A stretch of 64,000 bases of DNA from Blastocystis sp. Blastoise. Lineage: Eukaryota; Sar; Bigyra; Opalinata; Blastocystidae. Below the pieces are notes generated by a model. That model was not told the DNA's origin, did no database searches, and saw nothing but the letters and a program-made list of their open reading frames with translations. Below, piece by piece: positions 26,355 through 39,255 of this stretch. How positions within the stretch are numbered: position 1 is the stretch's first letter; every line of letters begins with the position of its first letter. Location of the stretch: positions 248,001 through 312,000 of the forward strand of contig JBBPEB010000034.1 in the NCBI GenBank assembly GCA_039096225.1. The letters run 5' to 3'. The translations under genes were made by a program, and so were the position numbers.

Positions 26355-28952
26355 ATGCTATTCAACTCACCAATAGTTAGATTATTCTTTATTAGTACTG
26401 TTTTCTATTTGGCATGTGAATAATTAAACATAGAAAATGAGAAATTATATGTGAGTCTTCATATTTATACTGTGCTTCATAAGTATGTGCATAAAAAATA
26501 ATTATTTGTTATCATTATTTAAATTTTCTGTTCTTTCACTATAGTTATTCAAGCATGTTCTACTGGAAATCATGAGATAATAATTCAGAGAAATTATTCA
26601 AAAAATTATAGAGAGATTGTTCAACTATATTCAACTGAATCTACTAATTTAAGAACAAGTTTTAACTTTCAAGACGAATCTACTGCTAATCAAGATTCTA
26701 TGGTCATATACAAATCTTTTTTAGATGGATTTAATGATTATACTCTTGAATTATCGTCAATGTATTTTCATTTAAAGTATATATATTAAGCTCCATTTTA
26801 GGAATAAAACTTCATGGATTAATGGTTCTTCTGTAAGTCTACTATACAACAAAATTATTATTGTTAGAACTCGTCTGAATGAAGAGGATTTAGGATCTAA
26901 AAGAGTTATATTTAATTATATATATTATTTTAGAAAATATATTGAGTTAATATTATTATAGTGTCATTTATATTTGTTTCTAAGACTCACTGGAGGTATT
27001 CTACAAAGGTTGATGCTGTTTCTTGGAAGGAAAATAACATAGAAGAATGCGGTGAAGATTATAAGAATAAAGAAATCAAGAATGCTGGTTCTAGTGTTTG
27101 TTTTAGAAAGGATGTAAGTGTAGATGATTCATTTGCTGTTCTTCAATTATCTATTCAAAGTCAAAGTGAATTTGTTGTTTATATAAATGGAATTCAAATG
27201 TATACTTATTTATTACCTGAGTATGCTTAGCGTATTATATTTATATATCTTTTGATTTATATATAGATCTTCTAAAATCAATGAAAATACTCCTTCTCTC
27301 TCTATTGAAGAGAAGCCAACATATAAACAGTATTTTTACTATATTAATAATTATTTATTTATTATCGTATAGAATACTTATTCCTAACAACTTTCTTGTT
27401 TCTTCTACTATTCTTACTCTATTGAAAGTAGCTATAGAACTACATACTACTGAAAATCATAAAAAATTAGCTTCTTCTTATAATATAATCAGCTATTTCT
27501 CAAATGATATTGGTATATATTTTCATATAAATAATAATATTTTTATCTCTATAGATTATTTAGCTATTTTATCTCCTCTTTCTATTCGTTGAGCTTCCTC
27601 TTATCATCTCTCTCATAATACTTGTAATTCACTCCTTGATGAAAATAATATTAAACCTATTCTTTTTAAAAATACATCTATTTCTCTTTATATCTCTCCT
27701 CTCTCTCCTATATATATAAATGGATATAGAATGCAATGGAATACTAATAATGTTTTTCTAGAATGGAAAATCTATGAATCTAATGAAGAAAATAATAAAG
27801 AAAATTAGATATTATTAGATATATAAGAATAATAATATATATGAATTATCTCATCATAATCAACAATATCAATATTATAAATTTATTTTATCTTCATCTT
27901 CTTCTGTTTATATCTCTTCTATTCAACTCTATGTTCTTCCTTTATCCTCTAAGCAAATTATTTCAAGAAAACTACAACAAAATCGAGTCTTTACATTTAT
28001 ATTTGATAATATATATATCGGTTTTAAACAAGAAATAGCTAATATACATAACTGTAGATTTTTTGATATTGAAAATACAGGTTTAACAGTTCAATCAGAT
28101 TGCATTCTTTCGGGAAATCTTGAGAACTCAGGTGTTTTTCATGTTATAATGAAGTTTAATTATATAAATACTGAAAATGAATATTATGAATTTGATTTAC
28201 ATTATTATTTGTGATGAATCAATTTGTACACATATTCAAATCTTAGTAAGAGGAACATCTTATTCTTTTGAGATATTTTTTATTGTAAAGAATGAAGAAG
28301 AAGAAATTTTAAATCCTAGAAAGAATATGGATATAGTACAACAAGATATTAATTATTTTAGTACTCCTGGAATATGGTCAATAGTTGTTATTATTAGGTC
28401 GTCATAAATTATGGGAAATAAATTATTTTATAGATGTACGATTTGCTCAAGATGTTTGTGAACCTTCATGTAAAATAGCAAAACTTAGACTAAATCTAAA
28501 ATCTCATGATATATTCATTCAATTAAATCATTTCAAAATTAATTTCCTATTCTGAATCTATTCCTATTACTATAGAGACTACTATTGATGAATCAAAGAA
28601 CTATTGTCAACATCCTTATAGAAATAATAAGAAAATGTCCTTCAATAATTATTATGTAGATACAGATATTAAGAATTCTATTAGCTATTCTATTACTTAT
28701 TTTTGTAAACAAGATCAATTAGAATATATATTAGTCCCTAGATTATCCTCAATTATACCTATAAATACTTTATTTGGTATACAAATAATATTGCATGAAA
28801 CACAAAATATATGGATACCAGAAACTACTTAAATGAATATATATAGATCGATCTTAATGTCCATTAACGAACCTATTTCTAAATTAAAGATATATTCTAT
28901 TAATTCATCTTCTAATAATAATGGAGATGTAATTCTTTATTATTCTATATGA
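26355..28952 (+). pseudogene. secreted/surface protein gene D with beta-sandwich domains, frameshifted
   Basis: Exon 1 (26355-26415) encodes a clear signal peptide, MLFNSPIVRLFFISTVFYLA. A 129-bp intron (26416-26544) then joins in frame to FIQACSTGNHEIIIQRN. The next exons carry FVSKTHWRYSTKVDAVSWKE, then FVVYINGIQMYTYLLPE (about 27175-27225) and IELHTTENHKKLASSY (about 27436-27480). Together they resemble the galactose-binding-like module whose consensus is VYVNGVEVYR-N-(M/L)P ... NVIAVELH. Further on, IENTGLTVQSD and ILSGNLENSGVFHV resemble Ig-like/CADG repeats of extracellular proteins. After about 27590 the frame changes repeatedly: stops near 27590 and 27808, a frame switch by 27840, another near 28200, another near 28400 and others to 28952. 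It is thus a decayed gene, unless the assembly has many indels here. It may once have been a cell-surface adhesion or carbohydrate-binding protein (inference). Confidence 0.6.
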
Positions 28953-31795
28953 GTATAAAGTTTTAATATATAAGAATTTTTCAACATAGTATTAAATAAT
29001 ATATTTTATTTTCTCTTTTTAAGAATTGATATTAATTATTTTTGAATCTGTTCAACTACAGTGTACCTTTATTTATGAATAAATATCTTTATATATATAA
29101 TCTTATTGTTCTATCGAAACATATTTTAATATTATACATAATAATAATAATTCATATTAATTATTATAAAAATAGTATTATAATGTCTATTACCATCCTT
29201 TTCTATATATGAATATAGAAATTTACTATTATATTTTGATTTCATAGATATTTCATTATATAATTAGTTATGATTCGTTTTTATATTGTCTGAAATTCAA
29301 CTTATTTTTTGTGTTGTTTTATCTTTATTAATTCGTTTTAGGTAATATATATATGTTGTTTAACAAATAATATTACATGATAGACAAGTACTGTTTCATT
29401 AATTAAATTGCTATACAAAAGCTACTTGAATACTATATATATGATTAATTTAAGAATGAATATAATATGATATAATCAAATAATCAGATACTGCATTAAC
29501 ATAAATAAAATTTGTAGATATAATAAATTTTTAAAAGCTATTCAAACACATTATCATTATAAAATTCTTTATTAATGGCAAGAAATTGAAGATAGAAAAC
29601 AAATAGTATGGGAAATAGTGAATAATTGATTGAATTGAATTGAATATTATGTAATATTCTGATTAAGACAAGGAAATGAACAGATAGTAACAAAAATATT
29701 AATAATAGAAAAATGAACTGGAGTTTTATTCAATTCTATATACTATAATCTAGTTTTCTTCGATACTTTTTTAGAGTATATTCAATAATAACTTTAAATT
29801 TTTTTTGACAGCTACAGACATCTCATCAATGGGATATTCATAAGAATAAATAATATATAATTATGTAGAAAAAATCTATATAACCATCTTTTCTGAGTCT
29901 TAAGTGATTTTTAACAAACATCAAGTGAAAAAAAATATTTAGTTCATTTAAATAGTGATTCTTTAACATATGAAAATAAAATATTAATATAATAATAAAT
30001 ATAGATATTGCATTTTCTTTATATGTTTGAGATAATCTTTTTATATTAGTGTTTTTAGTATTTTTTATAGTAAAAACATGAATATAAATAAATATCATTT
30101 ATATAATAAACATGATAGATAGTATTTGGATATAAGCCTTTGAAGAATTTCTTCACCATATATTTCCCTCTTTTTAGGATAGTTTCCACGAAAATAATAG
30201 TTATTATTTTCAATGGCACACTATTTGACTCTATTCATCAAATAAAGAATTATATTGTTAACAAATGTTTTGGTTACAAATCTTGTTGATAATTGTCATG
30301 TGATAGTTTGATTTATATAGTTTGCAATAACAATAAAAGTATTTACTTTTCTATTTGTCATTTTTCATATATATATTTATATATTATTTTTGTAATTTAT
30401 AGATTAAATTATATAAATTTATCTTGTAATTAATTTGCTTTATAGAATATTATTTGCAAAAAATACTGATACTATAAAATGGACTAGTTATGAAAAACAA
30501 TAAAAATATTATACATATTTTTTACTTTAAATAGCATTGAGTTAATCAAAGAGTTATTGAAAATGATACTGTAATGAATAGAATTATTATATTGTTATAT
30601 AATATATAAAGTATTATAGATAGAAACATTTAGTATAGTATACTCTATGAAGGTATTATATACTAAAAAAGGATTTGCTATATAAATAATCGTTTATATG
30701 GAGAATCGATCATTAATTTATAATTAACACAAATAAGAGACACCTCATATCTGTTTTCATTTTGAATAATCTTTCTATGATAATAAAAATAATTTGAAAT
30801 ACTTTTAGATATTATTTGTGTACAAAAATTTATTAACAACGAATAAAATAGTATATAAATGTAAATGTAATAATAAAATATGTTTTATGATTATATACTG
30901 ATTGAAAGAGTTAAATAAGTTGATTTTTAGCAAGAAATTAAATTAAATACTTTGAATATCTGTATAAAAATATGAAATAATTACATTTAATAATATATGT
31001 ATGAACAGTATATATAATACCTGTGTTCTTTTACGTATTTCATTTAATATAAGCATTTAAGTGTAGATAATACTAGTTAACAATTTAATTTTAATAATAA
31101 AAAGAGTAGATAATTTTGAACATATTAATAAGACTTGTTGAAGAAAGTAGATATATTTAATGTGATTCCATTTTAATATATACGAATAATATTCTTTTGA
31201 TAACTATTTCATATATAAAACTATGTTTTACATCTTAATAGATGTTTAAATAATATTTTAAGACAAATATTATTCATTTTTATTAATCTGTTTAAAAATA
31301 ATATAGTATTTGAAAGAATAATTAATATAATTGATAATGTCAGCACATCCCTATATAATAACAATAATCTAAACAAAGTATATTCTCCATTTCAACAATT
31401 TGATCGAGATAATTACAATTCTTTTTATTTTATTGAATATAGATGTATTCGGGACCATCACAAAAACTAAAAGAGAATTTCATTTTGAGTGAATACAGAT
31501 AATATGCTTTGAAAAAGTGAATAATATGTGTTGTTACTCGAAATATCTTTAATCTCAAGAAAGTTTATCTGAAAATGACTGAATAAAAACCGTGGAAACT
31601 CTTATCTTATCAAGTCATTTTTTAATCTTTCATTAGTACAATCTTTTTAAAAAGCTAGTTTTTTTCCTTTTTAGAATTCATTAATTTATTATTTATTATA
31701 TTAATTCTTAAAGTATTTTTTGTTGCTTATATAAAGATATATCTTTTAAGAATAATAGCATATTATCCTTCGGTAATTATAGTTGAATTCAAGTG
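28953..31795. other. 2.8-kb AT-rich spacer, 5' flank of paralogue C
   Basis: I found no supported gene; an 86-residue minus-strand frame at 29838-30098 has no coding texture. The last ~230 bp match the upstream flank of paralogue A, and the last ~40 bp (ATAGTTGAATTCAAGTGATG) match B, suggesting a shared promoter region. Confidence 0.5.
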
Positions 31796-31983
31796 ATGTT
31801 AGCAACAGAATTTCAATTAACTGAAGATAAATGTAATTAAATATGATTATAATATGTTATTCATTTTTTTAGATTTATTTACATTCCAAGATGAGACGCA
31901 ATTGTGGATTTCTAAAGAATTTATTGAGAAACACTAGCAGGCATTTTTACGGTTTTTTCCGCCACCCAACATCGAATTCGCAA

Positions 31984-32101
31984 TAGTGCCGCAATCGCAA
32001 TTATTGCCATTTCTCAACTGGAAATAAAATTATTGCCGTTTCCGCAATCGCAATTTTTGCCATTTCCAGTTTAGAAATGGCAAAAATTGCGATTGCGGAA
32101 A
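31984..32101. repeat. subterminal inverted repeats / hairpin of the CACTA-like element
   Basis: Three copies of a unit around GCAATCGCAATTnTTGCCATTTC lie here, two direct (about 31985-32012 and 32045-32071) and one inverted (about 32075-32100). The last two form a hairpin with a stem of about 25 bp. CACTA elements are known to carry subterminal repeats bound by an accessory protein, which fits this position. Confidence 0.8.
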
Positions 32102-32532
32102 TTGTCTTAAATTCCAGTACATTTCGATTCAGTCACTGTTTCAGTCGTAGTATAATATTTATTCTTACATAACAAAACAATATAATAATATAATTAAAAC
32201 ATACATAAAAAAAATATAAAATAATAATAAGAAAAATAATAATAAGAAAAAACATCATTTTTAATTTAATTTAAGTGATCAGCAAAATGGCAATTTCATA
32301 AAGTATAGAAACTGAACCTATATAATAAATAAATGATAAGAGGCATATATATACATTATTTAAATTATTCTATTGATTTTGACATGTATATATTTTTTTA
32401 ATCTATATAAATAATATAAATATATATAAATACATACATTTGATTTTTATTGATATTATTCACAGCATAAAATAGATGAACTATAGATAAAAATATATTT
32501 AAAAAGAAAATATTATATTAATATCCTTAATT

Positions 32533-35500
32533 TAGCAGCCCAAAAGTACGGTGTCTCACACACTTTCACCTTTATTGACTTTGTTATTAACTTTTATAAA
32601 ATAAAAATAACATCATAAAAACCAGAACACAATTCTAAAAATGACTGTTAAAAAAAATTTTCGAAAACTCTAAATTTCTGGCTAAAAAACGCAAAAAACC
32701 ATTTTCGCACAAAATTTTAACCAAAATTATTGGATTATTTTTATTTTAGCCAATATTCTTCATTGTTATAAAAACACTTATTTTTCTATTTTCATTTTTT
32801 ATTGTTTTCTTATTTTTGCTATATCACTTCACATACTCTATATTTATTTTTATAAAATTGACTTTTATTGACGGGTTAGTCTTATAAATAGTTTTGACGG
32901 GTAAATTTGTTTATATTTACAACTTGACAACATATCAATACACACATCACTAACTTTTAACTCTAAAAACATTTCATATGCAATGATAATGACCTCAACT
33001 ACTCTGAAACAACAATAAATCTTTTAAATAACGACAAAAGACAAACTGATATCCAACACATTCCTTCTTTATAAACAAATTTAAGCTTTAATGTATTTAT
33101 TTAACTCTATATCCGTCATGAACATGTTTTATATTTGTCATATACTTTTTAATAAAGAAATATTAGTTTTTAAAAAGTTTTAATCTTTGATACCCAATTT
33201 TGTTATCATCAGATCTCAGTCAATATTCAACATATAATAAAAGTAAAAACGTATTTGTAAACAAGACAACCTAAATGTCATCCGTTTTTTATATTTTTAT
33301 TTAATATATAATATTGACCGAGATATGTTAATTTATATTAAAAACATAAAAATGAAAATTTTCGAAAAAGGGTATATTTTGTTATCATCAGATCTCAGTC
33401 AATATTTTATAAAATAAAAAGGTTAAAGCTTATTTAGATATAGGACGACCTAAATGTCATCCGTTTTTGCCATTTTTTTAAAATATAAAAAAATGAAGTC
33501 ACAGGAGACAAGAGTTGAACTCAATAAAAAATGACTTTTGAAATTTTTCTCAAAAACTTTTCATTTGTTTTTTGTTTATACTCTCATCAATAATAATTTT
33601 ATTTGATATTTGACTTGATATTTAAAAACTACATATCAAAATAAACATATTTTACAATTTTATTTTGTTTTTAAAAGACTTTGACAACAGATCACCAGAC
33701 AATGTTAACTTAATAAACTCTTAAAACGTTTTAATTAGTGTTTAGAATCATTCGTGGACACTATATGTCACTCATTTACAAAAGTTAAGACAACATGTTG
33801 AACTGATACTGACAATGTTTGTTCTAAAAAGTTCATTATGAGTCATTATGAGTTGTATATGTCATAAATAAACTTTAAATAAATAAATAAGTTTTTAATT
33901 GTCTTTAATTAGTGAAATAAATCGTTTAAAAAGAAGAAAACATTTTTGATACTATAGTTTATTTTGACAATTTCTCCATCAATATTAATTTTTAAAAAAT
34001 AAATAAAACTTATCTATAAACTAGACAACCTATAGTATATATATTTATAAAAATAGTATCTAAATATAAAATAACTTTTGAGAAAAAAAATTATATATGC
34101 AAAACATAAAAAAATTAATTTTTGAAAAAAGGGTATACTTTATAACATTAATTTCTCAGTCAATATTTAATTATTTAATATAATTTTAGCAAATATATAT
34201 AGAGAATAAAATATATTAACGATATAAATTTTAACATTTAAAATTAATTAAGAAATGAGTTCAGTAGAGTCAATAGTATAACATGTTAAAAAACTGAAAA
34301 TTGAAAAATCGTTTTTCTAAAAATTTTCTGAAAGTTGACAAATCAAATTCATATTTGACAATTAATTTTTACGTTTTTGAAAACTAAACCTTATGTGTAT
34401 TGCAAATCTCAAAAAAATGGTCAAAAGTGGAGTTGACGAGTGAATGACAAACTGGAAATGTTGACTCATAATTTTATAAAAAGTAGTTAAATGTGTCCTA
34501 AATCACATATTAGGGCAATTGTATTAATATTATCACTTTATAATGAGTTTAAAGGGTAAAATAATTTTGAATTGTCTGTTTGACTGTCTTAAGTGAAGAG
34601 ATTCAATACACTTTTTATAAAAATGAGTATTAGAGTGTGTAATGTTTATAATAATAAAAGAATTGTTTGAAATAAAGGTGGTTGTGTGTTTGACCAAAAT
34701 GTTAAAATGAGTCTATTTTTCTAAAATGGTTGTAATAAGTATGCATTGAGTGTTTTTTGAATGTTTTATATTAAAATCTACTATAAATAAATATTTTAAG
34801 TTGTTTAAAAATTTGATTCTTTAGAATTACAATAGTTAAGTCAAGAGATTCAAGTCACTTTTTATAAAAATAATAAATAGACTTATTATAGAATATAAAA
34901 TATTAAAAATTAGTTTAATTAAATGTAGTTGACTGTTTGATAGGAATGTTAAAATGGGTAAAAAGATTTTAATTGTTTCTAAAACAGTATAATACGTTTT
35001 TATGTCACTAAATACAAAATTATTATAGTTTAAAGAATGTTTTTTGTCTTTCAAAAGAACTCATTTTTTGTAATTGTGACTTTAAACAAATGAAATTCAA
35101 GTTACTTTTTATAAATTAAAATAATAAATTAAATATATATGTATATTAATATAAAATTCGTTTTAATAAAAGTGAGTATATGTATTTCAAAATGTTATAG
35201 TTTTTTAGAGTTTTTTTATAATAACTTATTTGTTGTGTAAACTCTATTTTATAAACAATACTATAGTTTTTTAAGTATTTAAATATATTTACTAATGAAA
35301 TAGAATGTAATCTTTATTTTATATATAGTTAATTTTTATTTTTTAATTTTCTTTTTATGAAACAATTATTGATAATATTAATAAAATATGAAACCATTAT
35401 TGATAATATTAATAAAACAAAACAAAATTTGAAATAAATAATTTTTATATAATGAAAAGATAGTCTTTTTACAAATTATTTTTTTATGTTTATTTAGATT

Positions 35501-35537
35501 CAAGCGTAGGCTGGCGTAGCCAGTCGTGAAACGCTTG
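32533..35537 (+). repeat. dispersed repeat X, copy 1 (nested in the CACTA-like element)
   Basis: Starts with TTTAGCAGCC and ends with a 37-bp GC-rich hairpin at 35501-35537. It is the diverged inverted match of 43567-47549. Anchors include TTTGATACTATAGTTTATTT (33949) against 46205-46240, ACAACATGTTGAACTGATAC (33789) against 46370-46395, and GTTAAATGTGTCCTAAATCA (34485) against about 45672-45695. No open frame or known domain is seen. It could be a non-coding transposon or the decayed body of one. Confidence 0.75.
35501..35537 (+). repeat. 37-bp conserved nested hairpin, copy 1
   Basis: CAAGCGTAGGCTGGCGTAGC followed by CAGTCGTGAAACGCTTG. The outer stem is CAAGCGT/ACGCTTG and the inner stem CTGGC-GTA-GCCAG. 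It is more than half G+C in DNA that is otherwise over 80% A+T, and is identical to the reverse complement of 43567-43603. Confidence 0.9.
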
Positions 35538-35589
35538 TATTTATTTATGTACGTTTTAATCAAATAATAATCCACTTCACTTGTATAAT

Positions 35590-37865
35590 ACTAAATGATT
35601 TCCTATACTTCTTTCTTTATATATATTACTATGTAGCAACCGACATAATATTACTCATGATCTTATAACCTATAAACAATAATAATAATAATAATTATTA
35701 TTATTATATATATATACATATTTCCTTTGATGAATTGTAATAATACTTCGTAGTGTCTAATAAACCCTAAATAAATATATACTTATAATAATTTATGATA
35801 AATCAACTATATACATACTATAAAGAACAATAAAAATAATAAAATAAAATATTTATAATAAATACATATATACTAGAATTAATATTTAATCATCATCAAT
35901 AGTTTATAGCCTCTAAGCATATAATATATATTTGATATACTTTCCATATATACCAAAGAGAGGACAAAGAAGGAGAATCATATTATATCGCTATAATTTG
36001 TCTATATATAGAAATATAGATGATAAAGATAATAAATATACCATATTTTCAATATAAAAATTTCTTCATGAATTCTATATATAATATAAACAATAGTAAA
36101 TAAATATTAATAAATATATATAAATATATACCTTTTTTAATTAATAATCATTTCTATTATTTTTTATGACTTCATATAATTAATATTTCCTATTCTTCCA
36201 GAAACAGAAAGAAAAGCCATCAGATTTAGCAGCTAACATTATATATAATAATAAAGCCATTTCCAAAGGATTATAAACCTATAATAAAATTATATTCAAA
36301 TGGATAGTAAGCATAAGAATAACAAGTTAGACATACATTATAATATATTTATACTGGATGAAATGTATTTTAATCAATATATAATAATAATATATATATA
36401 TATACTTTATTTATATATATATACTTTATTTATAAAGAATAAGAGAAACATCATGATATAAACTATATTAAGCCCTTCTATATATGTATTAATTACTAAT
36501 ATATAAATATATATATAAAAGAAAACTAAACAAATAAAAAATAATTACTTTAATACTAAGTATTCTTATTGCAATAATACTTCATATAAAAGGAATATAT
36601 ATAATAATATTGGAAACAAGTAAAAATGTAGAGAAAACCTATCTATATATATATAAATAATATACAAAAAAAGAAATTTAACAAAAATCATATATAAAAA
36701 AAATTAATATACATAATTGTTAGTATAATTTATATATTTATATATATATGTACCTTATATATCAATTAAAATGATAATATTCTAAATAGCAGTGAATATA
36801 TTTCTATATAATAATATATATCTATTTATAAAAATAAAATCATAATAATATCAATATATCCATACCTGAATAAAATAATATATAGCTTCCAAGAAAGCAT
36901 TCACGATATTTTACAAAAGTCTCTATTCTATATGATAATAATTATAATACATAAATAAGTAAATATAGATATACCATTAATTCATTGATATGAAATCAAC
37001 GAAAAAGCACTATACTAAGAAAAACTATATAAATATACAATAAAACAATATATATATATATGATTTAAACAAAAAGCTATATGTCATTCAGATATAATAA
37101 ACTATTCAATAACGAAAACAATACAGAATATATTATAAAAACATTTATTAAATCTATATATATATATTATTTAAAAAGGTATAAAAGCAAACTAAGATAA
37201 AAATATAATAATATACACTAACTTGATAAACAGAAGCAACGACAAGTACAATTCTAATACCATTTTAACCTATAATGTAATAGCATAAGTATTATAAATA
37301 TATTATATATGGTATATAACAAAAGAATATAAATACTAATATATAAAATAATAACATATTAAAAAAAAATATTTAATACAAAAGAAAAGAAACTAAAAAT
37401 AATATATATATAGGAATATACCTTCACTAAAGTATTTTTAACTTTTTTTTGCATACTCTGGAGCAAGATACCTATAAATATATATAAAAATATATAAAAG
37501 AAATAAAAGCAATTAAGTAAACAAATAAATAAATAAAAGCAATAAAAAGTAATTAAAAGAGCATACCTGATTGTCTATAAACTGATTTGGCAACCAAAAA
37601 GCCAAGAAATGAAAAATCACCTAATTACCTAATTGGCCAATAAGAAAAAGATAAAATAGGACTTAAATCAGTGGTATACTTCACCATCCGTACAATTAAC
37701 TGTTTTCTTACAGCACAATTTCAACCTATAAACAAATAAACAATATATAATAAAATAAATATACATAAATATAAAAAATTTGTCTTTGACGACAAGATAA
37801 AAGCAAAAAAATAATGAGATATTTTTTCTCTCAAAACAATATTTCACTTCAGAATAAAAAGGCAA
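35590..37865 (-). pseudogene. intron-rich minus-strand gene or gene fragment carried by the CACTA-like element
   Basis: On the minus strand a series of short open segments is bounded by TATAG acceptors and GTATAT donors. In 5'-3' order they read: LKLCCKKTVNCTDGEVYH (37670 region), LPNQFIDNQ, ILLQSMQKKVKNTLVK (about 37437-37475), VKMVLELYLSLLLFIKLV (about 37215-37270), RIETFVKYRECFLGSYILF (about 36865-36930), VYNPLEMALLLYIMLAAKSD (about 36190-36275), FIRHYEVLLQFIKGNM (about 35722-35775) and GYKIMSNIMSVAT-stop (about 35632-35672). The alternation of less-biased islands and TA-rich gaps is the same as in host genes. No family is recognised, and exon linkage is unproven. It could be the element's own protein or a captured host gene. 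Confidence 0.45.
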
Positions 37866-39255
37866 GAAAATTCATATTTTCTGTAGTGTTTCACTGAAAA
37901 TTTTCTATATTTTTTGTACAAAATGACGATGTTGAATTAACTTTGTTATTTTTCTCTTTTTTTATTTTTGCAGTTTACTAAATTTTTTATATGTTTATTT
38001 TTCGTGACTAATATGAAAATTTATAATGGTTTTGAGTCAAATAATAGTTGTGAAAAAGTCTTTAATACGTTTTAAAGCAATCTATTTTAATTCTATTTTT
38101 ATTATAGCTTATTTAATCTATTTATGGATTGCTATATACTCAAAGTAAGTTAAAGACTATGAATGATCACTTTTTATACAATATTTACATTTTCATAATT
38201 AACATTTTTTGTCAAAAATATAAATAAAAATTTATGCATACAACGGTTGATTATGAGTGGTCTTTGTGAGTTAGAAACATGTATCAGAACTCCTTTTTAG
38301 CAATATTGACCTAATGACAAAATGAGTTGTTGCACAAATATTGTTTATTTTAGTATTCTGACTATTATAAATGTCTAACTGTGTTATTCTAAACGATTCT
38401 TAGTCGATATAAAAATAGTTTGTCTTTTAAACGTACTTAATCAACTTAATTACATAAAAAATTGTGTCTACACATGTTGTGTATAGTTTAAACTCTTCAA
38501 AAAATGAAATATATGTTATGTTGAATTCAAAAAGAATTTTAAAATCATTTTACCAAACTCAGTTTGGTTCCATGTAAGAAAATAAATTAAAAAATGTGTT
38601 TCCATTTTTTAATTTTTCAAAGTCTTTTTTTTATTTTTTCTTTTGACTTTTAAAACGTATATTTTCTTTTATTTGCATTTTTTTCTTATTTAAATAACTT
38701 AGACATATCATGCATGACTTATTTAGAAGATAATGTTTGTTTTAAAACACAAAAAAATATTTTATGATTTTGACTCAAGTTATGTTATACAAGCTCAAAG
38801 AGTTGTCTATTAGAGTTAAGATGACTGTATCAGCAATAATATGACTTTAAAACACTTCAAAAATGAATATTCAAAAAGTTGACTGAATTACGACTCTTGT
38901 CCTTTTATTTTGAATAATTGAAATAACGGTTACGTTACAAGTCAGAGTCTACACATAAATATATCTTTAACAGCAAACAAATCTGACCTCATTAATTGAC
39001 TGATCCCTAAAACTCGTTTAAAGTCAATCAATTTTTATATTTCTATACCTTATACGCTACAGTAAATCATTATTCATTGTCTATTGTCTAAAAAGACTCA
39101 AAATGAAAATTTCAAAACTCAACTTTTATCAAAAATTTCTCTAAGTCGATGAAAAACCATCAACCTTTTGCATTTTTTGAATTTTCAAAAAAAATATGGT
39201 TTTCCCCATGGGAGACAAACCTTTTTGACTGGAGAAAAATTACCAAATTTCTTCG
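37866..39255. other. CACTA-like element right arm, noncoding
   Basis: About 1.4 kb of AT-rich DNA with no supported exon. Texture (recurrent TTTGAC and AAAACT words) resembles repeat X, but I found no clear alignment. Confidence 0.4.

Noticed and set aside
29838-30098. 86-residue minus-strand frame
   Set aside because: Composition follows background AT content, with no conserved motif or splice context.
32533-35537. Repeat X as a Helitron
   Set aside because: The ends do not show the TC...CTRR rule with a hairpin just before CTRR, so the class is left open.
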